Below, one piece after another: positions 48,326-56,647 of a stretch of DNA of 64,000 nucleotides. The notes under the pieces are model-generated. The model was not told the DNA's origin. It saw only the letters and a list, made by a program, of their open reading frames with translations, and made no database searches. Origin of the DNA: Ideonella dechloratans (GTDB taxonomy: Bacteria > Pseudomonadota > Gammaproteobacteria > Burkholderiales > Burkholderiaceae_C). How positions within the stretch are numbered: position 1 is the first letter of the stretch; each line of letters starts with the position of its first letter. The position numbers and the translations under genes are program-made. The stretch is from NCBI RefSeq assembly GCF_021049305.1, contig NZ_CP088081.1, positions 868,001 through 932,000 on the forward strand, in the 5' to 3' direction.

Positions 48326-50734
48326 TCAGCGGGAACGGTTCAAGGTGGCCAGGGCCACGGCGGCCTGGCCCAGGCTCAGGCCCCCATCGCCGCAGGGGGC
48401 CTGGGTGGCCTCCAGCACGGTGAGGCCCCGGGCCTGCAGGGCCGGCACCACGGTCTGGCGCAGCGGGCGGTTGATCCAGCAGCCGCCGCTCAGGGCGACG
48501 GTCTCGAGCTGCTGGGCGCGGGCATGGTGGGCCACCCAGGCCACCAGCGCGGCGGCCAGGCTGGCGTGGAAGCGGGCCGCAGCCTCGGCCTGGGCGTTGG
48601 GGGTGTCGATACGGCGGTCGGCCAGCGCGCTCCACAGGCCGCGCAGGTCCAGCACGCCGTGGGCATCCAGCGTGAAGGCCTCGGCCCAGGGCGTGGCCGG
48701 GCCGGGGTGGCGCAGCGCCAGGGCCTCCAGCCGCATCGCGGCCTCGGCCTCGTGGCCGTTGTGGTGCACGCCGGCCAGCAGCGCGGCGGCGGCGTCGAAC
48801 AGGCGGCCGGCGCTGGCGGTGGCCGGGCAGTTCAGCCGGCGGTCCAGCACCGTGCCCAGCGAGCCGGCCAGCGGCTCGGCCGCGAAGCGTTGGGCGATCT
48901 CGCCGCCGCGGCCCAGGGTGTGCAGCAGGGCGGCGCCCAGGCGCCAGGGCTCGCGGGCGGCGCGGTCGCCGCCGGGCAGGGGCAATGCGGGCAGGTGGGC
49001 CAGGCGGGTGAACTCGTCACCGATCCTTTCGCAGCGCAGCAGCTCGCCGCCCCAGGGCTGGCCGTCGCTGCCCAGGCCCACGCCGTCCAGCACCAGGGCC
49101 AGGGCCGGGCCGGCCGGGCCGTGTTCGGCCAGCACGGCGGCGGCATGGGCGTGGTGGTGCTGCACCGGCACGGTGGGCACCTGCCAGGCCTCGGCCAGGG
49201 CCTGGGCGTGGGCGGTGCTGAAGAAGTCGGGGTGCAGGTCGTGCGCCACGGCCTGCGGGCGCACGCCCAGGAAGTCCTGCAGCCGGGTCACGGCCTCCAC
49301 CAGGCCCTGGCGGCTGGCCGCGCTGCCCAGGTCGCCCAGGTGGGGCGAGACGAAGGCCTCGTTGCCGCGGGTGAGGCAGACGGTGGCCTTGAGGTAGCCG
49401 CCGGTGGCCAGCACGGACGGGGCATCGGCCGGCACGCCGGGCAAGGCGATGGGCTCGGGCACCTGGCCCCGGGCGCGGCGGATGAAGGGGAAGAACGGCC
49501 GGCCCTGGGCGTCACGGCCCAGCGGGCGGCGCACGCTGTCGTCGGCCCGGGCCAGGATGGCGCGGTCGTGCACCAGCAGCGCGTCGGCCAGGCCGCCGAG
49601 CTTGGCCACGGCCTCGGCCTCGTCCACCACCAGCGGCTCGCCGCCGGGGTTGGCGCTGGTCATCAGCAGCAGCATGGGCTGTTCGGTGTGGCGCCAGGCG
49701 GGATCGGCGGGGCGGCCGGCCAGTTCGTGCAGCAGCAGCCAGTGCAGCGGGTTGGACGGCAGCATCAGCCCCCACTCGTCCAGGCCGGGGGCGATGGCCG
49801 GGTGGGCCGCGGTCACGCCGGGTTGGCAGGGCAGCAGCACGATGGGGCGGGCGGGGCTGGCCAGCAGCGCGGCGCTGTCCTCGCCCAGTTCAACCCAGCG
49901 GCGGGCGCTGGCCGTGTTGGCCACCAGCAGGGCGAAAGGCTTGCTGGCGCGCTGCTTGGCCGCGCGCAGGCGCTGCAGCGGCGCGGCCTGGGTGGCATCG
50001 GCCACCAGGTGGTAGCCGCCCACGCCCTTGACGGCCAGCACCTGGCCGGCGCGCAGGCGCTGCGCGGCCTCGGCCAGCACGGCGTCGGTGCCCGCTTCGG
50101 GGGCGACGAGCACGGCTCCATCGGGCGCCCACAGCGCGATGCGCGGGCCGCAGCGCGGGCAGGCCACCGGCTGGGCGTGGTGGCGGCGGTTCTGCGGGTC
50201 GGTGTACTCGGTGGCGCAGTCCGGGCACATCGGGAAGTGGGCCAGCGCGGTGTTCGGCCGGTCGTAGGGCAGGCGCGCGGTCAGCGTGAAGCGCGGGCCG
50301 CACTGGGTGCAGTTGATGAAGGGGTGGCGCCAGCGGCGGTCGCCCGGGCTGAACAGCTCGTCCAGGCAGGCATCGCAGGGGGCGGTGTCGGGCGGCAGCG
50401 TGGTGGTCAGCGCCTGGGGGGCCGTGGCGCGGCTGGGCTGGATCACGAAGCCGGCCTCATGGGGCTGCACCACCAGCGGCGTGCGCTGCACGCGCTGCAC
50501 CCGGGCCAGCGGCGGCGGGCTCAGCTGCAGCGCTTGGGCGAAGGCGGCCAGCGCCTCGGTCGGGCCCTGCAGTTCGGCCTCCAGGCCCTGGCCGTCGTTG
50601 CGCACCCAGCCGCTCAGGGCCAGGCGGCGGGCCTGCTGCGCCACCCAGGGCCGAAAGCCCACGCCCTGCACGGCACCTTCCACCCGCAGGTGCAGGCGCT
50701 GCAGTGCGGCGGCGGGGGCGAGCACGGCGTTCAT
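48326..50734 (-). CDS. hypF: Carbamoyltransferase HypF
   Basis: An 802-residue enzyme that makes carbamoyl-AMP from carbamoyl phosphate and ATP and passes carbamate to HypE. Domains run in order: acylphosphatase (G-A-V-Q-G-V-G-F-R-P), two zinc fingers (C-x2-C about 18 residues apart, between about 115 and 210), a YrdC-like domain with K-G-V-G-G-Y-H-L, and a Kae1-like domain with H-H-H-A-H and S-G-G-C near the end. Length is a little above the usual 750-780. It lies between hypB and hypC. Confidence 0.96.
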   Translation of the reverse strand: MNAVLAPAAALQRLHLRVEGAVQGVGFRPWVAQQARRLALSGWVRNDGQGLEAELQGPTEALAAFAQALQLSPPPLARVQRVQRTPLVVQPHEAGFVIQPSRATAPQALTTTLPPDTAPCDACLDELFSPGDRRWRHPFINCTQCGPRFTLTARLPYDRPNTALAHFPMCPDCATEYTDPQNRRHHAQPVACPRCGPRIALWAPDGAVLVAPEAGTDAVLAEAAQRLRAGQVLAVKGVGGYHLVADATQAAPLQRLRAAKQRASKPFALLVANTASARRWVELGEDSAALLASPARPIVLLPCQPGVTAAHPAIAPGLDEWGLMLPSNPLHWLLLHELAGRPADPAWRHTEQPMLLLMTSANPGGEPLVVDEAEAVAKLGGLADALLVHDRAILARADDSVRRPLGRDAQGRPFFPFIRRARGQVPEPIALPGVPADAPSVLATGGYLKATVCLTRGNEAFVSPHLGDLGSAASRQGLVEAVTRLQDFLGVRPQAVAHDLHPDFFSTAHAQALAEAWQVPTVPVQHHHAHAAAVLAEHGPAGPALALVLDGVGLGSDGQPWGGELLRCERIGDEFTRLAHLPALPLPGGDRAAREPWRLGAALLHTLGRGGEIAQRFAAEPLAGSLGTVLDRRLNCPATASAGRLFDAAAALLAGVHHNGHEAEAAMRLEALALRHPGPATPWAEAFTLDAHGVLDLRGLWSALADRRIDTPNAQAEAAARFHASLAAALVAWVAHHARAQQLETVALSGGCWINRPLRQTVVPALQARGLTVLEATQAPCGDGGLSLGQAAVALATLNRSR

Positions 50735-50764
50735 GGGGTGAGCTTGCGGCGGGCGGCGGACGCG

Positions 50765-51814
50765 TCAGGCCTTGGCGGCGAGCTGCGCTTCCAGCTCGGC
50801 CACGCGGGCCTTGAGCCGGGCCAGTTCATCTGCAGCGGGCGCAGCGGCTTCGGCCGGGGCCTCCAGCGGCTGCAGCAGCCAGTCCAGCCAGGCGTCCAGG
50901 CCTTCGCCGCTGCGGGCCGAGACCAGCAGCACCTCGATGCCCGGGTTCACCCGGCGGGCGTACTCGATGCACTTGGGCACATCGAAGTCCAGGTAAGGCA
51001 GCAGGTCGGTCTTGGTCAGCACCATCAGCCGCGCGGCGGCGAACATGTCCGGGTACTTGATGGGCTTGTCCTCGCCCTCGGTGACCGAGAGGATGGCCAC
51101 CTTGGCGCGCTCGCCCAGGTCCCACAGGGCGGGGCAGACGAGGTTGCCGACGTTCTCGATGAACAGGACCGCGCCGTGCGGGTGGTCATGGTCGCCGTGA
51201 TCGTGCTCATGCCCATGCGCATGGTCGTGGGAATGCGCATGCAGGGGCAGCCGCGCAAAGGCATCGGCCACCATCTGGGCGTCCAGGTGGCAGCCCTTGC
51301 CGGTGTTGACCTGGATGGCCGGGGCGCCGGTGGCGCGGATGCGGTCGGCGTCGTTCGACGTTTGCTGGTCGCCTTCGATCACCGCCACCGGCAGGCCGGC
51401 GGCGCGGGTCTTCAGCGCTTCCAGCGTGGCGCACAGCAGGGTGGTCTTGCCCGAGCCGGGGCTGGAGACGAGGTTGTAGGCCACCACGCCATGGCCCTCG
51501 AAATGGGCCCGGTTCTGCGCGGCCAGGCGGTCGTTCTCGCCCAGCACGGTGGTCTCGATCTGGATGGCGCGGGCCTGGCTCATGCCGGGCACCGAGACCC
51601 GGGCGCTGCCGGCGCCGTAGTGCAGGTCGCCGGTGGATGCGGTCACGTGGACATGGTCCTGCGCGTGGGCGTGGGCGTGGGGATGGTCATGCCCGTGTTC
51701 GTGCGCATGCCCATGGTCATGCCCGTGTTCGTGCGCATGCCCATGGTCATGCGAATGGTCATGCGAATGGCCAGGTTTGTGGGAGGTGTCGGCACAGCCG
51801 CAGACGACGCACAT
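50765..51814 (-). CDS. hypB: Nickel insertion GTPase HypB with two His-rich stretches
   Basis: A 349-residue SIMIBI GTPase that hands Ni(II) to the large subunit with HypA. The N-terminal C-V-V-C-G-C site is followed by a His-rich region (residues 12-56). The P-loop is S-S-P-G-S-G-K-T-T, with E-G-D-Q-Q-T and L-T-K-T-D-L-L-P. A second His-rich block (192-213) sits inside the GTPase domain just before [12 protein letters not shown], where most HypB proteins have no insert. A short coiled-coil tail (about 325-347) is also extra. Both His blocks could store nickel. Confidence 0.95.
   Translation of the reverse strand: MCVVCGCADTSHKPGHSHDHSHDHGHAHEHGHDHGHAHEHGHDHPHAHAHAQDHVHVTASTGDLHYGAGSARVSVPGMSQARAIQIETTVLGENDRLAAQNRAHFEGHGVVAYNLVSSPGSGKTTLLCATLEALKTRAAGLPVAVIEGDQQTSNDADRIRATGAPAIQVNTGKGCHLDAQMVADAFARLPLHAHSHDHAHGHEHDHGDHDHPHGAVLFIENVGNLVCPALWDLGERAKVAILSVTEGEDKPIKYPDMFAAARLMVLTKTDLLPYLDFDVPKCIEYARRVNPGIEVLLVSARSGEGLDAWLDWLLQPLEAPAEAAAPAADELARLKARVAELEAQLAAKA
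51691..51750. repeat. Exact 30-bp tandem repeat in hypB
   Basis: Two identical 30-base units lie end to end, followed by two copies of the 12-base unit at 51751-51774. They code for the first His-rich stretch of HypB. The array length probably changes by slippage, which would alter the number of histidines. Confidence 0.85.
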
Positions 51815-51832
51815 GGTGTGTTCTCCTTGCTC

Positions 51833-52177
51833 TCAGTCCTGCACCAGCAGGTCCACCACCCGCAGCTCGGTGCCGCCAGTGGGTTGTAGTTGAAATCCGC
51901 CGCAGTGCGGACAGGGGTCGGCCCGGGTCTGGATGGCCACGGTGGTGCCGCAGCGCATGCACCAAGCCTGGCCGGGCGGTTCCTGGATCACGATCTCGGC
52001 GCCTTCCAGCGCGCTGCCGGGGGCCAGGGCCTCCAGCGCGAAGCGCAGGGCGCGCACTTCGACGCCGGCCAGCGCACCGGCCTCCAGTGTCAGTTGCTGC
52101 ACGCGGGTGAAGCCTTCGCGTTCGGCGGTTTGTTCGACGACGCGCAGGATGCCGCCCGCCAAGCTCATCTCATGCAT
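51833..52177 (-). CDS. hypA: Hydrogenase nickel chaperone HypA
   Basis: A 114-residue protein that binds nickel through M-H-E (His2) at the N-terminus and a structural zinc through C-x2-C ... C-x2-C (in W-C-M-R-C-G and C-P-H-C-G). It inserts nickel into HoxG and HoxC with HypB. ATG 52177 is fixed by the M-H-E-M-S-L start. The start overlaps the end of hoxV by 8 bases. Confidence 0.96.
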   Translation of the reverse strand: MHEMSLAGGILRVVEQTAEREGFTRVQQLTLEAGALAGVEVRALRFALEALAPGSALEGAEIVIQEPPGQAWCMRCGTTVAIQTRADPCPHCGGFQLQPTGGTELRVVDLLVQD

Positions 52178-53282
52178 GGGGCACCTCCGGCCGCACGGCC
52201 GACATGTCGACGCTGAACGCCACGCAGGGGTCGAAGGCCACCGCCAGCCGGCGAGCATCGTCTTCGTGGGTGACGCTGCTCAGCGCATGGGCCAGCACCC
52301 CGTCGGGGTGGAAGTTCCAGTCGGTGGGTGCCAGCACGCGGCAGGCCGCCACCCGGGGACCGGCGGGGTCGTTGTTCAGTTTGACCCAGTGGATCAGCAG
52401 GCCGCGGGCCATTTCCACCCAGGCCAATCCCTGTCCAGGGGCGGGAGAAAGCTGGCCCAGGGCCAGCCAGTCCTCGCCCCCGGGGACGGCCAGGTGCAGC
52501 AGATCGGTGAGGCGGCTGAGCAGACGCATCCAGGCATTGTGCGCAGGCAGGGGAGAGGCATCCTGGCGGCGGGTCCAGGGGCCGGTGTCGGGCACGGCAC
52601 CTTGCCACTGGGGCAGGGCGTGGGGCGGCAGTGCGTCGAGTTGCTGGGCGAGTTCGTGGAAGCCGCCCGCCGCCAGGCCAGGCAAGGCCAGCGGCCGGCT
52701 CGGCGTGCCCAGCCGCGCGGCCGGGCCGTGTTGCGTGCGCAGCAGCAGGGCCAGCGGTGTGCTGCTGATGCGGGCCCAATGCGTCGCCCACTCGACCGGG
52801 GCCTGCTCGTGCCGGGCCAGCCACTCGGCCGCGGGCAGGCCCAGCCAGTGCTTTTCCAGCCAGACGGGCAGGGCGGCCAGGGCCGATTGCTGGGCCACCG
52901 GGTCGCGCAGGGCGGGGCCCAGCGGGCAATGGACCAGGCTCTGCGCCAGGGCTTCGTCGGGCTTGCCCGGCAGCAGGCGCGGCCAGTCGTGGGCAATGCG
53001 CACCAGCTGGTCGCGCGCCGTGGCCACACGCAGGGCCGCCGCGGCAGCGGGCGCGGGCGACGGGCTGGCCCGACCCAGGGCCGCGTCCACCGCCATCTGC
53101 GCGGCCAATTGGTGGGCATGGCCGCACAGCGTGAACAGGCTGCCCAGCAGCAGCGGCAGTTCCTCGGGCCGGCGGCCCTGGGTGAGCCGGCCCACCAGCG
53201 CCGGGCGGGTGCTGGTGAGGGTGGCGTGGCCCGGGCCGGGGCGCAGCTGCACCTGGCCCACGAGGTCGAAGCTGGGGCTCAT
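52170..53282 (-). CDS. hoxV: Hydrogenase assembly scaffold HoxV (HupK)
   Basis: A 370-residue protein distantly related to hydrogenase large subunits. It retains one Cys in L-C-G-H-A-H, in place of the R-x-C-G-x-C motif, and D-P-C-V-A-F where large subunits have D-P-C-x-x-C. It therefore lacks a full nickel site. In R. eutropha HoxV acts as a scaffold that carries the Fe(CN)2CO unit for the membrane-bound hydrogenase with HoxL. ATG 53282 overlaps the hoxT stop; upstream in-frame residues do not belong to the family. Confidence 0.9.
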   Translation of the reverse strand: MSPSFDLVGQVQLRPGPGHATLTSTRPALVGRLTQGRRPEELPLLLGSLFTLCGHAHQLAAQMAVDAALGRASPSPAPAAAAALRVATARDQLVRIAHDWPRLLPGKPDEALAQSLVHCPLGPALRDPVAQQSALAALPVWLEKHWLGLPAAEWLARHEQAPVEWATHWARISSTPLALLLRTQHGPAARLGTPSRPLALPGLAAGGFHELAQQLDALPPHALPQWQGAVPDTGPWTRRQDASPLPAHNAWMRLLSRLTDLLHLAVPGGEDWLALGQLSPAPGQGLAWVEMARGLLIHWVKLNNDPAGPRVAACRVLAPTDWNFHPDGVLAHALSSVTHEDDARRLAVAFDPCVAFSVDMSAVRPEVPHA

Positions 53283-53800
53283 GGCGTGCCGGGGGACTGG
53301 CCCCGTCCGAACAGGAAGCCGCGGCGCGAGGGGGGCGGGGCACCGACCGGCGCGGCAGTCGACAAGGGCTGCGCCGCGGCCGGGCGCAGCAGCTGCAGCA
53401 CCTCGTGGGCGGCGGCCAGGGCACTGACCTGGTCGGCGAAGTGGTGCATGGGCGAATGCAGCGAGCACAGGGCGTAGCGGGCCAGCGGGCCGGGGCCCAG
53501 CAGGGTCTCCTCGGCGCCCAGGCAGCCCACGGCGTGGCCGCCCACGGTCCAGTCGGCTGCCACGCCGGGCTCGGGCAGGCGCTGCGCGTTCTCGGCCATC
53601 AGAGGCAGGCGCAGCAGGTTCATGAACCAGGGGGTGATCAGCACGCCCCAGGCCAGGCCGGCGTCCTCGGGCTCGGGTTCGAAACCCACGGCCTGCACCG
53701 CCAGGCCCGGCTGCAGCAGTGGCAGCCCGGCCATGCGGGTGGCGGCAATGCGCCGGAAGGCCGCCTCCAGCGCCAGGACCCGGGCAGCCACGAGGCTCAT
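53279..53800 (-). CDS. hoxT: Hydrogenase assembly chaperone HoxT (HupJ/HybE family)
   Basis: A 173-residue HybE-family chaperone. Motifs include V-L-I-T-P-W-F-M-N and the late D-Q-V-S-A-L-A-A-A-H-E-V region. HybE-type proteins bind the small-subunit precursor and delay its Tat export until the large subunit is ready. The start overlaps hoxR and the stop overlaps hoxV, each in ATGA, so the genes are tightly coupled. The C-terminal Arg/Pro tail is variable in the family. Confidence 0.9.
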   Translation of the reverse strand: MSLVAARVLALEAAFRRIAATRMAGLPLLQPGLAVQAVGFEPEPEDAGLAWGVLITPWFMNLLRLPLMAENAQRLPEPGVAADWTVGGHAVGCLGAEETLLGPGPLARYALCSLHSPMHHFADQVSALAAAHEVLQLLRPAAAQPLSTAAPVGAPPPSRRGFLFGRGQSPGTP

Positions 53801-54018
53801 GTCGCCTCTCCGCTCACGACCATGAACTGCTCGGCGTCGCCGTCGCACTGCGGGCAGCGCCAGTGGGCGGGCAGGTCGGTGAAGGCGGTGCCGGGCGGGA
53901 TTTGCCAGACCGGGTCGCCCTGGTCCGGGTCGTAGACCCACCAGCAGATCTTGCATTCCAGCTTGGCGTGGGCCGGCAGTCGGCCCCGGTCGCCCAGGTA
54001 GCTTCCCTCGAACATCAT
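53797..54018 (-). CDS. hoxR: Hydrogenase-linked rubredoxin HoxR (HupI)
   Basis: A 73-residue rubredoxin with the iron site C-K-I-C and C-P-Q-C and the aromatic V-Y-D-P core. HoxR is needed in R. eutropha for assembly of the O2-tolerant enzyme in air, probably to help build or protect the unusual proximal cluster. A dyad repeat separates it from hoxQ upstream, while its stop overlaps hoxT. Confidence 0.95.
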   Translation of the reverse strand: MMFEGSYLGDRGRLPAHAKLECKICWWVYDPDQGDPVWQIPPGTAFTDLPAHWRCPQCDGDAEQFMVVSGEAT

Positions 54019-54124
54019 GTCAGCCCCTCGCTCTGCGGGGACGCCGAGCGATCCCCCGAGGGGATGGCGGGCCGGCTGGGGAGCGGCCCGGCGCTCGTCC
54101 CGCCGATGGTGTCGAACGGCGCGC
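54019..54124. repeat. GC-rich dyad repeat, copy 3 (hoxQ-hoxR gap)
   Basis: Contains TCCCCCGAGGGGA at 54052-54064, GGGAGCGGCCCGGC at 54079-54092 (identical to copy 2) and outer arms CGAGCG (54045-54050) and CGCTCG (54092-54097). It fills the gap between hoxQ and hoxR, which otherwise have coupled neighbours. Confidence 0.75.
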
Positions 54125-55033
54125 TCATCCTTGCGCCACCCAGGCCAGCACCTCGGTCAGCCGCTCCAGCGAGTCGGCCAGGTCCTCGGCGGCGGCGCAG
54201 GCCACCTCGGGCAGCTCGGTCACTTCGACGGAGTTGAGGATCACCGTGTCCTGCGAGTTGTAGTACACCACCCGCCAGGTGTGCGGCACCTGGCAGTTGG
54301 TGATGCGGCAGTTGCCGTAGCCACGCGAGAGGATGAGCACCCGGCCGGTGCCCAGCACATGGTCCAGGAAGCCGATGTCCTCGGGGCTGAGCGGCAGCAG
54401 GCTGAGGTTGACCACGTGGGCCGGCAGCTGGGCGCGCTCGGCCTCGGCATGCAGGCCGAAGCGCTGGCGCTGGTCTTCCAGTTCGGCCAGGATGGGCTGG
54501 GCGTTCATCACGCCAGCCGGGGCCGAGAGCAGGTCGGGCCGGCTGCCCAGGGCGTCGGCGCGGGCGGCGGCGCGCAGCAGGGCGGGGGCGTCGCCGACCT
54601 CGATGGTGTCGTGCACCGTGCATTCATCGCCGTGGGCCTCGGTCCGCACCACGCGCCAGACGCCGGCGAACACCGATTCCTGGATGCGGGCTTCGCCCAG
54701 GCCCGGCGCGGGCAGCACGCGGGCGGCCACCTCGCCCTCGCCCAGCACCTGGTTGACCAGGGCCAGCTCGGCCTCGCTCAGGCCGGCCAGCGAGACCGGG
54801 GCGACGGCCTGGCCGGCGACGGCGGCCTGCAGCGCGGCCTCGGTGTCGCGCAGCACGCGCAACGCGCCGTCACGGCCGCGCATCTCCTCCGGCTCGGGCA
54901 GGATCGGGCTCTGGTAGGTGGCCATGCCCTGGGGCATGCTGATGTAGTCGAGGTGTTCTTCCTCGATCTGGCTGCCGGGGCCGGCGGCCACGACGGGGAT
55001 GGGGAAGGGCGCGCGGGTGGAGCTGGGGTTCAT
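54125..55033 (-). CDS. hoxQ: Hydrogenase expression/assembly protein HoxQ (HupH)
   Basis: A 302-residue HupH/HoxQ protein. The family motifs Y-G-N-C-R-I-T-N-C and W-R-V-V-Y-Y-N-S-Q-D-x-V-I-L-N are near the C-terminus, and a related L-G-E-G-E-V half repeat lies near the middle. In R. eutropha HoxQ with HoxO shields the small subunit HoxK and its clusters during maturation. Its stop is followed by a repeat copy before hoxR. Confidence 0.92.
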   Translation of the reverse strand: MNPSSTRAPFPIPVVAAGPGSQIEEEHLDYISMPQGMATYQSPILPEPEEMRGRDGALRVLRDTEAALQAAVAGQAVAPVSLAGLSEAELALVNQVLGEGEVAARVLPAPGLGEARIQESVFAGVWRVVRTEAHGDECTVHDTIEVGDAPALLRAAARADALGSRPDLLSAPAGVMNAQPILAELEDQRQRFGLHAEAERAQLPAHVVNLSLLPLSPEDIGFLDHVLGTGRVLILSRGYGNCRITNCQVPHTWRVVYYNSQDTVILNSVEVTELPEVACAAAEDLADSLERLTEVLAWVAQG

Positions 55034-55052
55034 GGCGGTTCCAGGAAGGGAA

Positions 55053-55526
55053 TCAGTGGCAGCCGGGGGCGCTGTTGGCGCTGACCAGGGGGATGCCGAT
55101 GCCGGGCACGCGGCTGGTCGGGGTGTCCAGCAGCTTCTGCACCGCGCTCAGGTAGTCGGTCCAGTCCAGCATGCCGGCCACCACGCCGACGTACTGGCCG
55201 TCGCGCAGGAACAGCAGCGAGGGCCAGCGCGCCACGGCGAAGCGGGCGGCCAGCGCGTCCTCGTCGGCGCGGGTGGCCACGCCGATGCCGAAGCGCTGGC
55301 CGAAGGACTTGCGCAGCTCGGGCAGCACCACGGCCACGTCCAGCACCTCGGGGAAGCGCACCGGGTCGCCGTGGAAGAACAGCACCTGGTCGCCGGGGCG
55401 GGCCAGGAAGTCGGCCAGGGTGGCCTGGCCGACCCAGGTGGCGCCGTGGGCCTCCACCAGGCGGGCCACCAGGGGGGCGGAACGTTCGGCCGGATCGGCG
55501 GCGGCGTCGAGGATGTCGGTGCTCAT
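55053..55526 (-). CDS. hoxO: Hydrogenase assembly protein HoxO (HupG/HyaE family)
   Basis: A 157-residue thioredoxin-fold protein without the C-x-x-C redox motif. Its F-F-H-G-D-P-V-R-F-P-E and W-P-S-L-L-F-L-R-D-G-Q-Y segments mark the HyaE/HoxO family. It acts as a chaperone for the small subunit together with HoxQ. The extra C-terminal stretch after L-D-T-P is typical of O2-tolerant systems. It lies 19 bases upstream of hoxQ. Confidence 0.92.
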   Translation of the reverse strand: MSTDILDAAADPAERSAPLVARLVEAHGATWVGQATLADFLARPGDQVLFFHGDPVRFPEVLDVAVVLPELRKSFGQRFGIGVATRADEDALAARFAVARWPSLLFLRDGQYVGVVAGMLDWTDYLSAVQKLLDTPTSRVPGIGIPLVSANSAPGCH

Positions 55527-55592
55527 GGGGGTCTCTCGCGGTGTGTCTGGGTGGGGGCGGGTTCAGCGGCGTTCGGCGGCACTCAGCGGCAC

Positions 55593-55916
55593 TCAGCGCG
55601 CCTGGCCGGTCAGCGCGGCCAGCTGCTCGGCGCTCCAGGCCGAGGGCAGCTCGAAGCCGGGGTCGTCGGAGGGGGCGTTGGGCAGCAGGGCGGCGTCGCC
55701 CATGGCCTGGGCGATCAGGTCCAGCGTGGCGTCGACCTCGGCGGCGCGCTCGGCGCTGATGACTTCGCGCGCGCCGTCGATGAAGACCAGCACCCACTCG
55801 CCTGGGCTGCGCTCGCCCACCAGGGCGGTGTTGACCTCGCGGGTCTCACCCCGGCCGGTGACGGTGGCAAAGCCCGGCCGGGTGGCCAGCACCTGCATGG
55901 GCAGTCCGATGCACAT
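55593..55916 (-). CDS. hoxL: HypC-family chaperone HoxL (HupF)
   Basis: A 107-residue member of the HypC family with M-C-I-G-L-P at the start and W-V-L-V-F-I-D-G-A-R-E-V-I in the barrel. In R. eutropha HoxL works with HoxV to stabilise the Fe(CN)2CO unit on HoxG. The extra C-terminal 30 residues separate it from true HypC. It is 11 bases after the hoxM gene. Confidence 0.92.
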   Translation of the reverse strand: MCIGLPMQVLATRPGFATVTGRGETREVNTALVGERSPGEWVLVFIDGAREVISAERAAEVDATLDLIAQAMGDAALLPNAPSDDPGFELPSAWSAEQLAALTGQAR

Positions 55917-55927
55917 GGTGTCGTGCC

Positions 55928-56620
55928 TCAGGCGGCCGTGCCGCGGGGCGGCATGAAGCGCTCGTCGCCCATGCGGCAGGCGGCTTCGGCGGCGGGGCGG
56001 CCGGCCTCGTAGGCCTCGATGGACAGGGTGGGCACGGTGACGGCTTCCTCGGCCGAGGGAGCCTGCGCGCGCGGGCGGGGCTGGGCGCCCCAGGCGCGCA
56101 GCCGGTCCACGGCCAGGGCCACGGCATCGTCCACCGCCTGGCGCACGCAGGGTCGCAGGCTGCCGCCGTAGTCTTCCAGCTCCTCGGGCTGGCAGCCGAT
56201 CAGCAGCACCTGCTCGGGGTAGCGCTCGGTCAGCTGGGCCAGCATCAGCACCTCCTGGAAGCCGGTCTGGTGCAGGCTCATCTTCTTGGCGCCCAGAAAG
56301 CGCGGCACCTCCTCGTTCTCCACCTGGTGCAGCGTGCCCGGCGTCAGGCCGTAGTCCACCGCGTCCAGGATCAGCAGCTTGCGGGCCGACTGCACATGCT
56401 GGATCAGATACAGGCCCTGGGTGCCGCCGTCCACCAGTTCGACATGGGGCGCGAAATCCCAGTGCTGCTGCAGGGCCTCGACGCAGCGCACGCCGAAGCC
56501 TTCGTCGGCCCACAGCACGTTGCCGATGCCCAACACGACGATGGGGGCGTCGTCGGCGGGACTGTCACCGGAGGGGTGACAGGCGGTGTCGGGCAGGTCG
56601 GGAGCGGAAGAGGTGTTCAT
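55928..56620 (-). CDS. hoxM: Hydrogenase maturation protease HoxM (HupD)
   Basis: A 230-residue endopeptidase that removes the C-terminal tail of HoxG once nickel is bound. The nickel-binding residues are visible: Glu in W-A-D-E-G-F-G, Asp in L-D-A-V-D-Y-G and His in S-L-H-Q-T-G. The N-terminal 25 residues and the Arg/Pro/Ala-rich tail exceed the usual 160-200 length. HoxC has no tail, so HoxG is its only target here. Confidence 0.95.
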   Translation of the reverse strand: MNTSSAPDLPDTACHPSGDSPADDAPIVVLGIGNVLWADEGFGVRCVEALQQHWDFAPHVELVDGGTQGLYLIQHVQSARKLLILDAVDYGLTPGTLHQVENEEVPRFLGAKKMSLHQTGFQEVLMLAQLTERYPEQVLLIGCQPEELEDYGGSLRPCVRQAVDDAVALAVDRLRAWGAQPRPRAQAPSAEEAVTVPTLSIEAYEAGRPAAEAACRMGDERFMPPRGTAA

Positions 56621-56647
56621 CGCTGGACTCGGAAGGGGAAGAAGGGG

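Noticed and set aside
48068..51889. A 1273-codon open frame antisense to hypF and hypB
   Set aside because: High GC leaves few stops in several frames. The product is low-complexity Gly/Gln/His and has no domain, while the opposite strand codes recognisable Hyp proteins.
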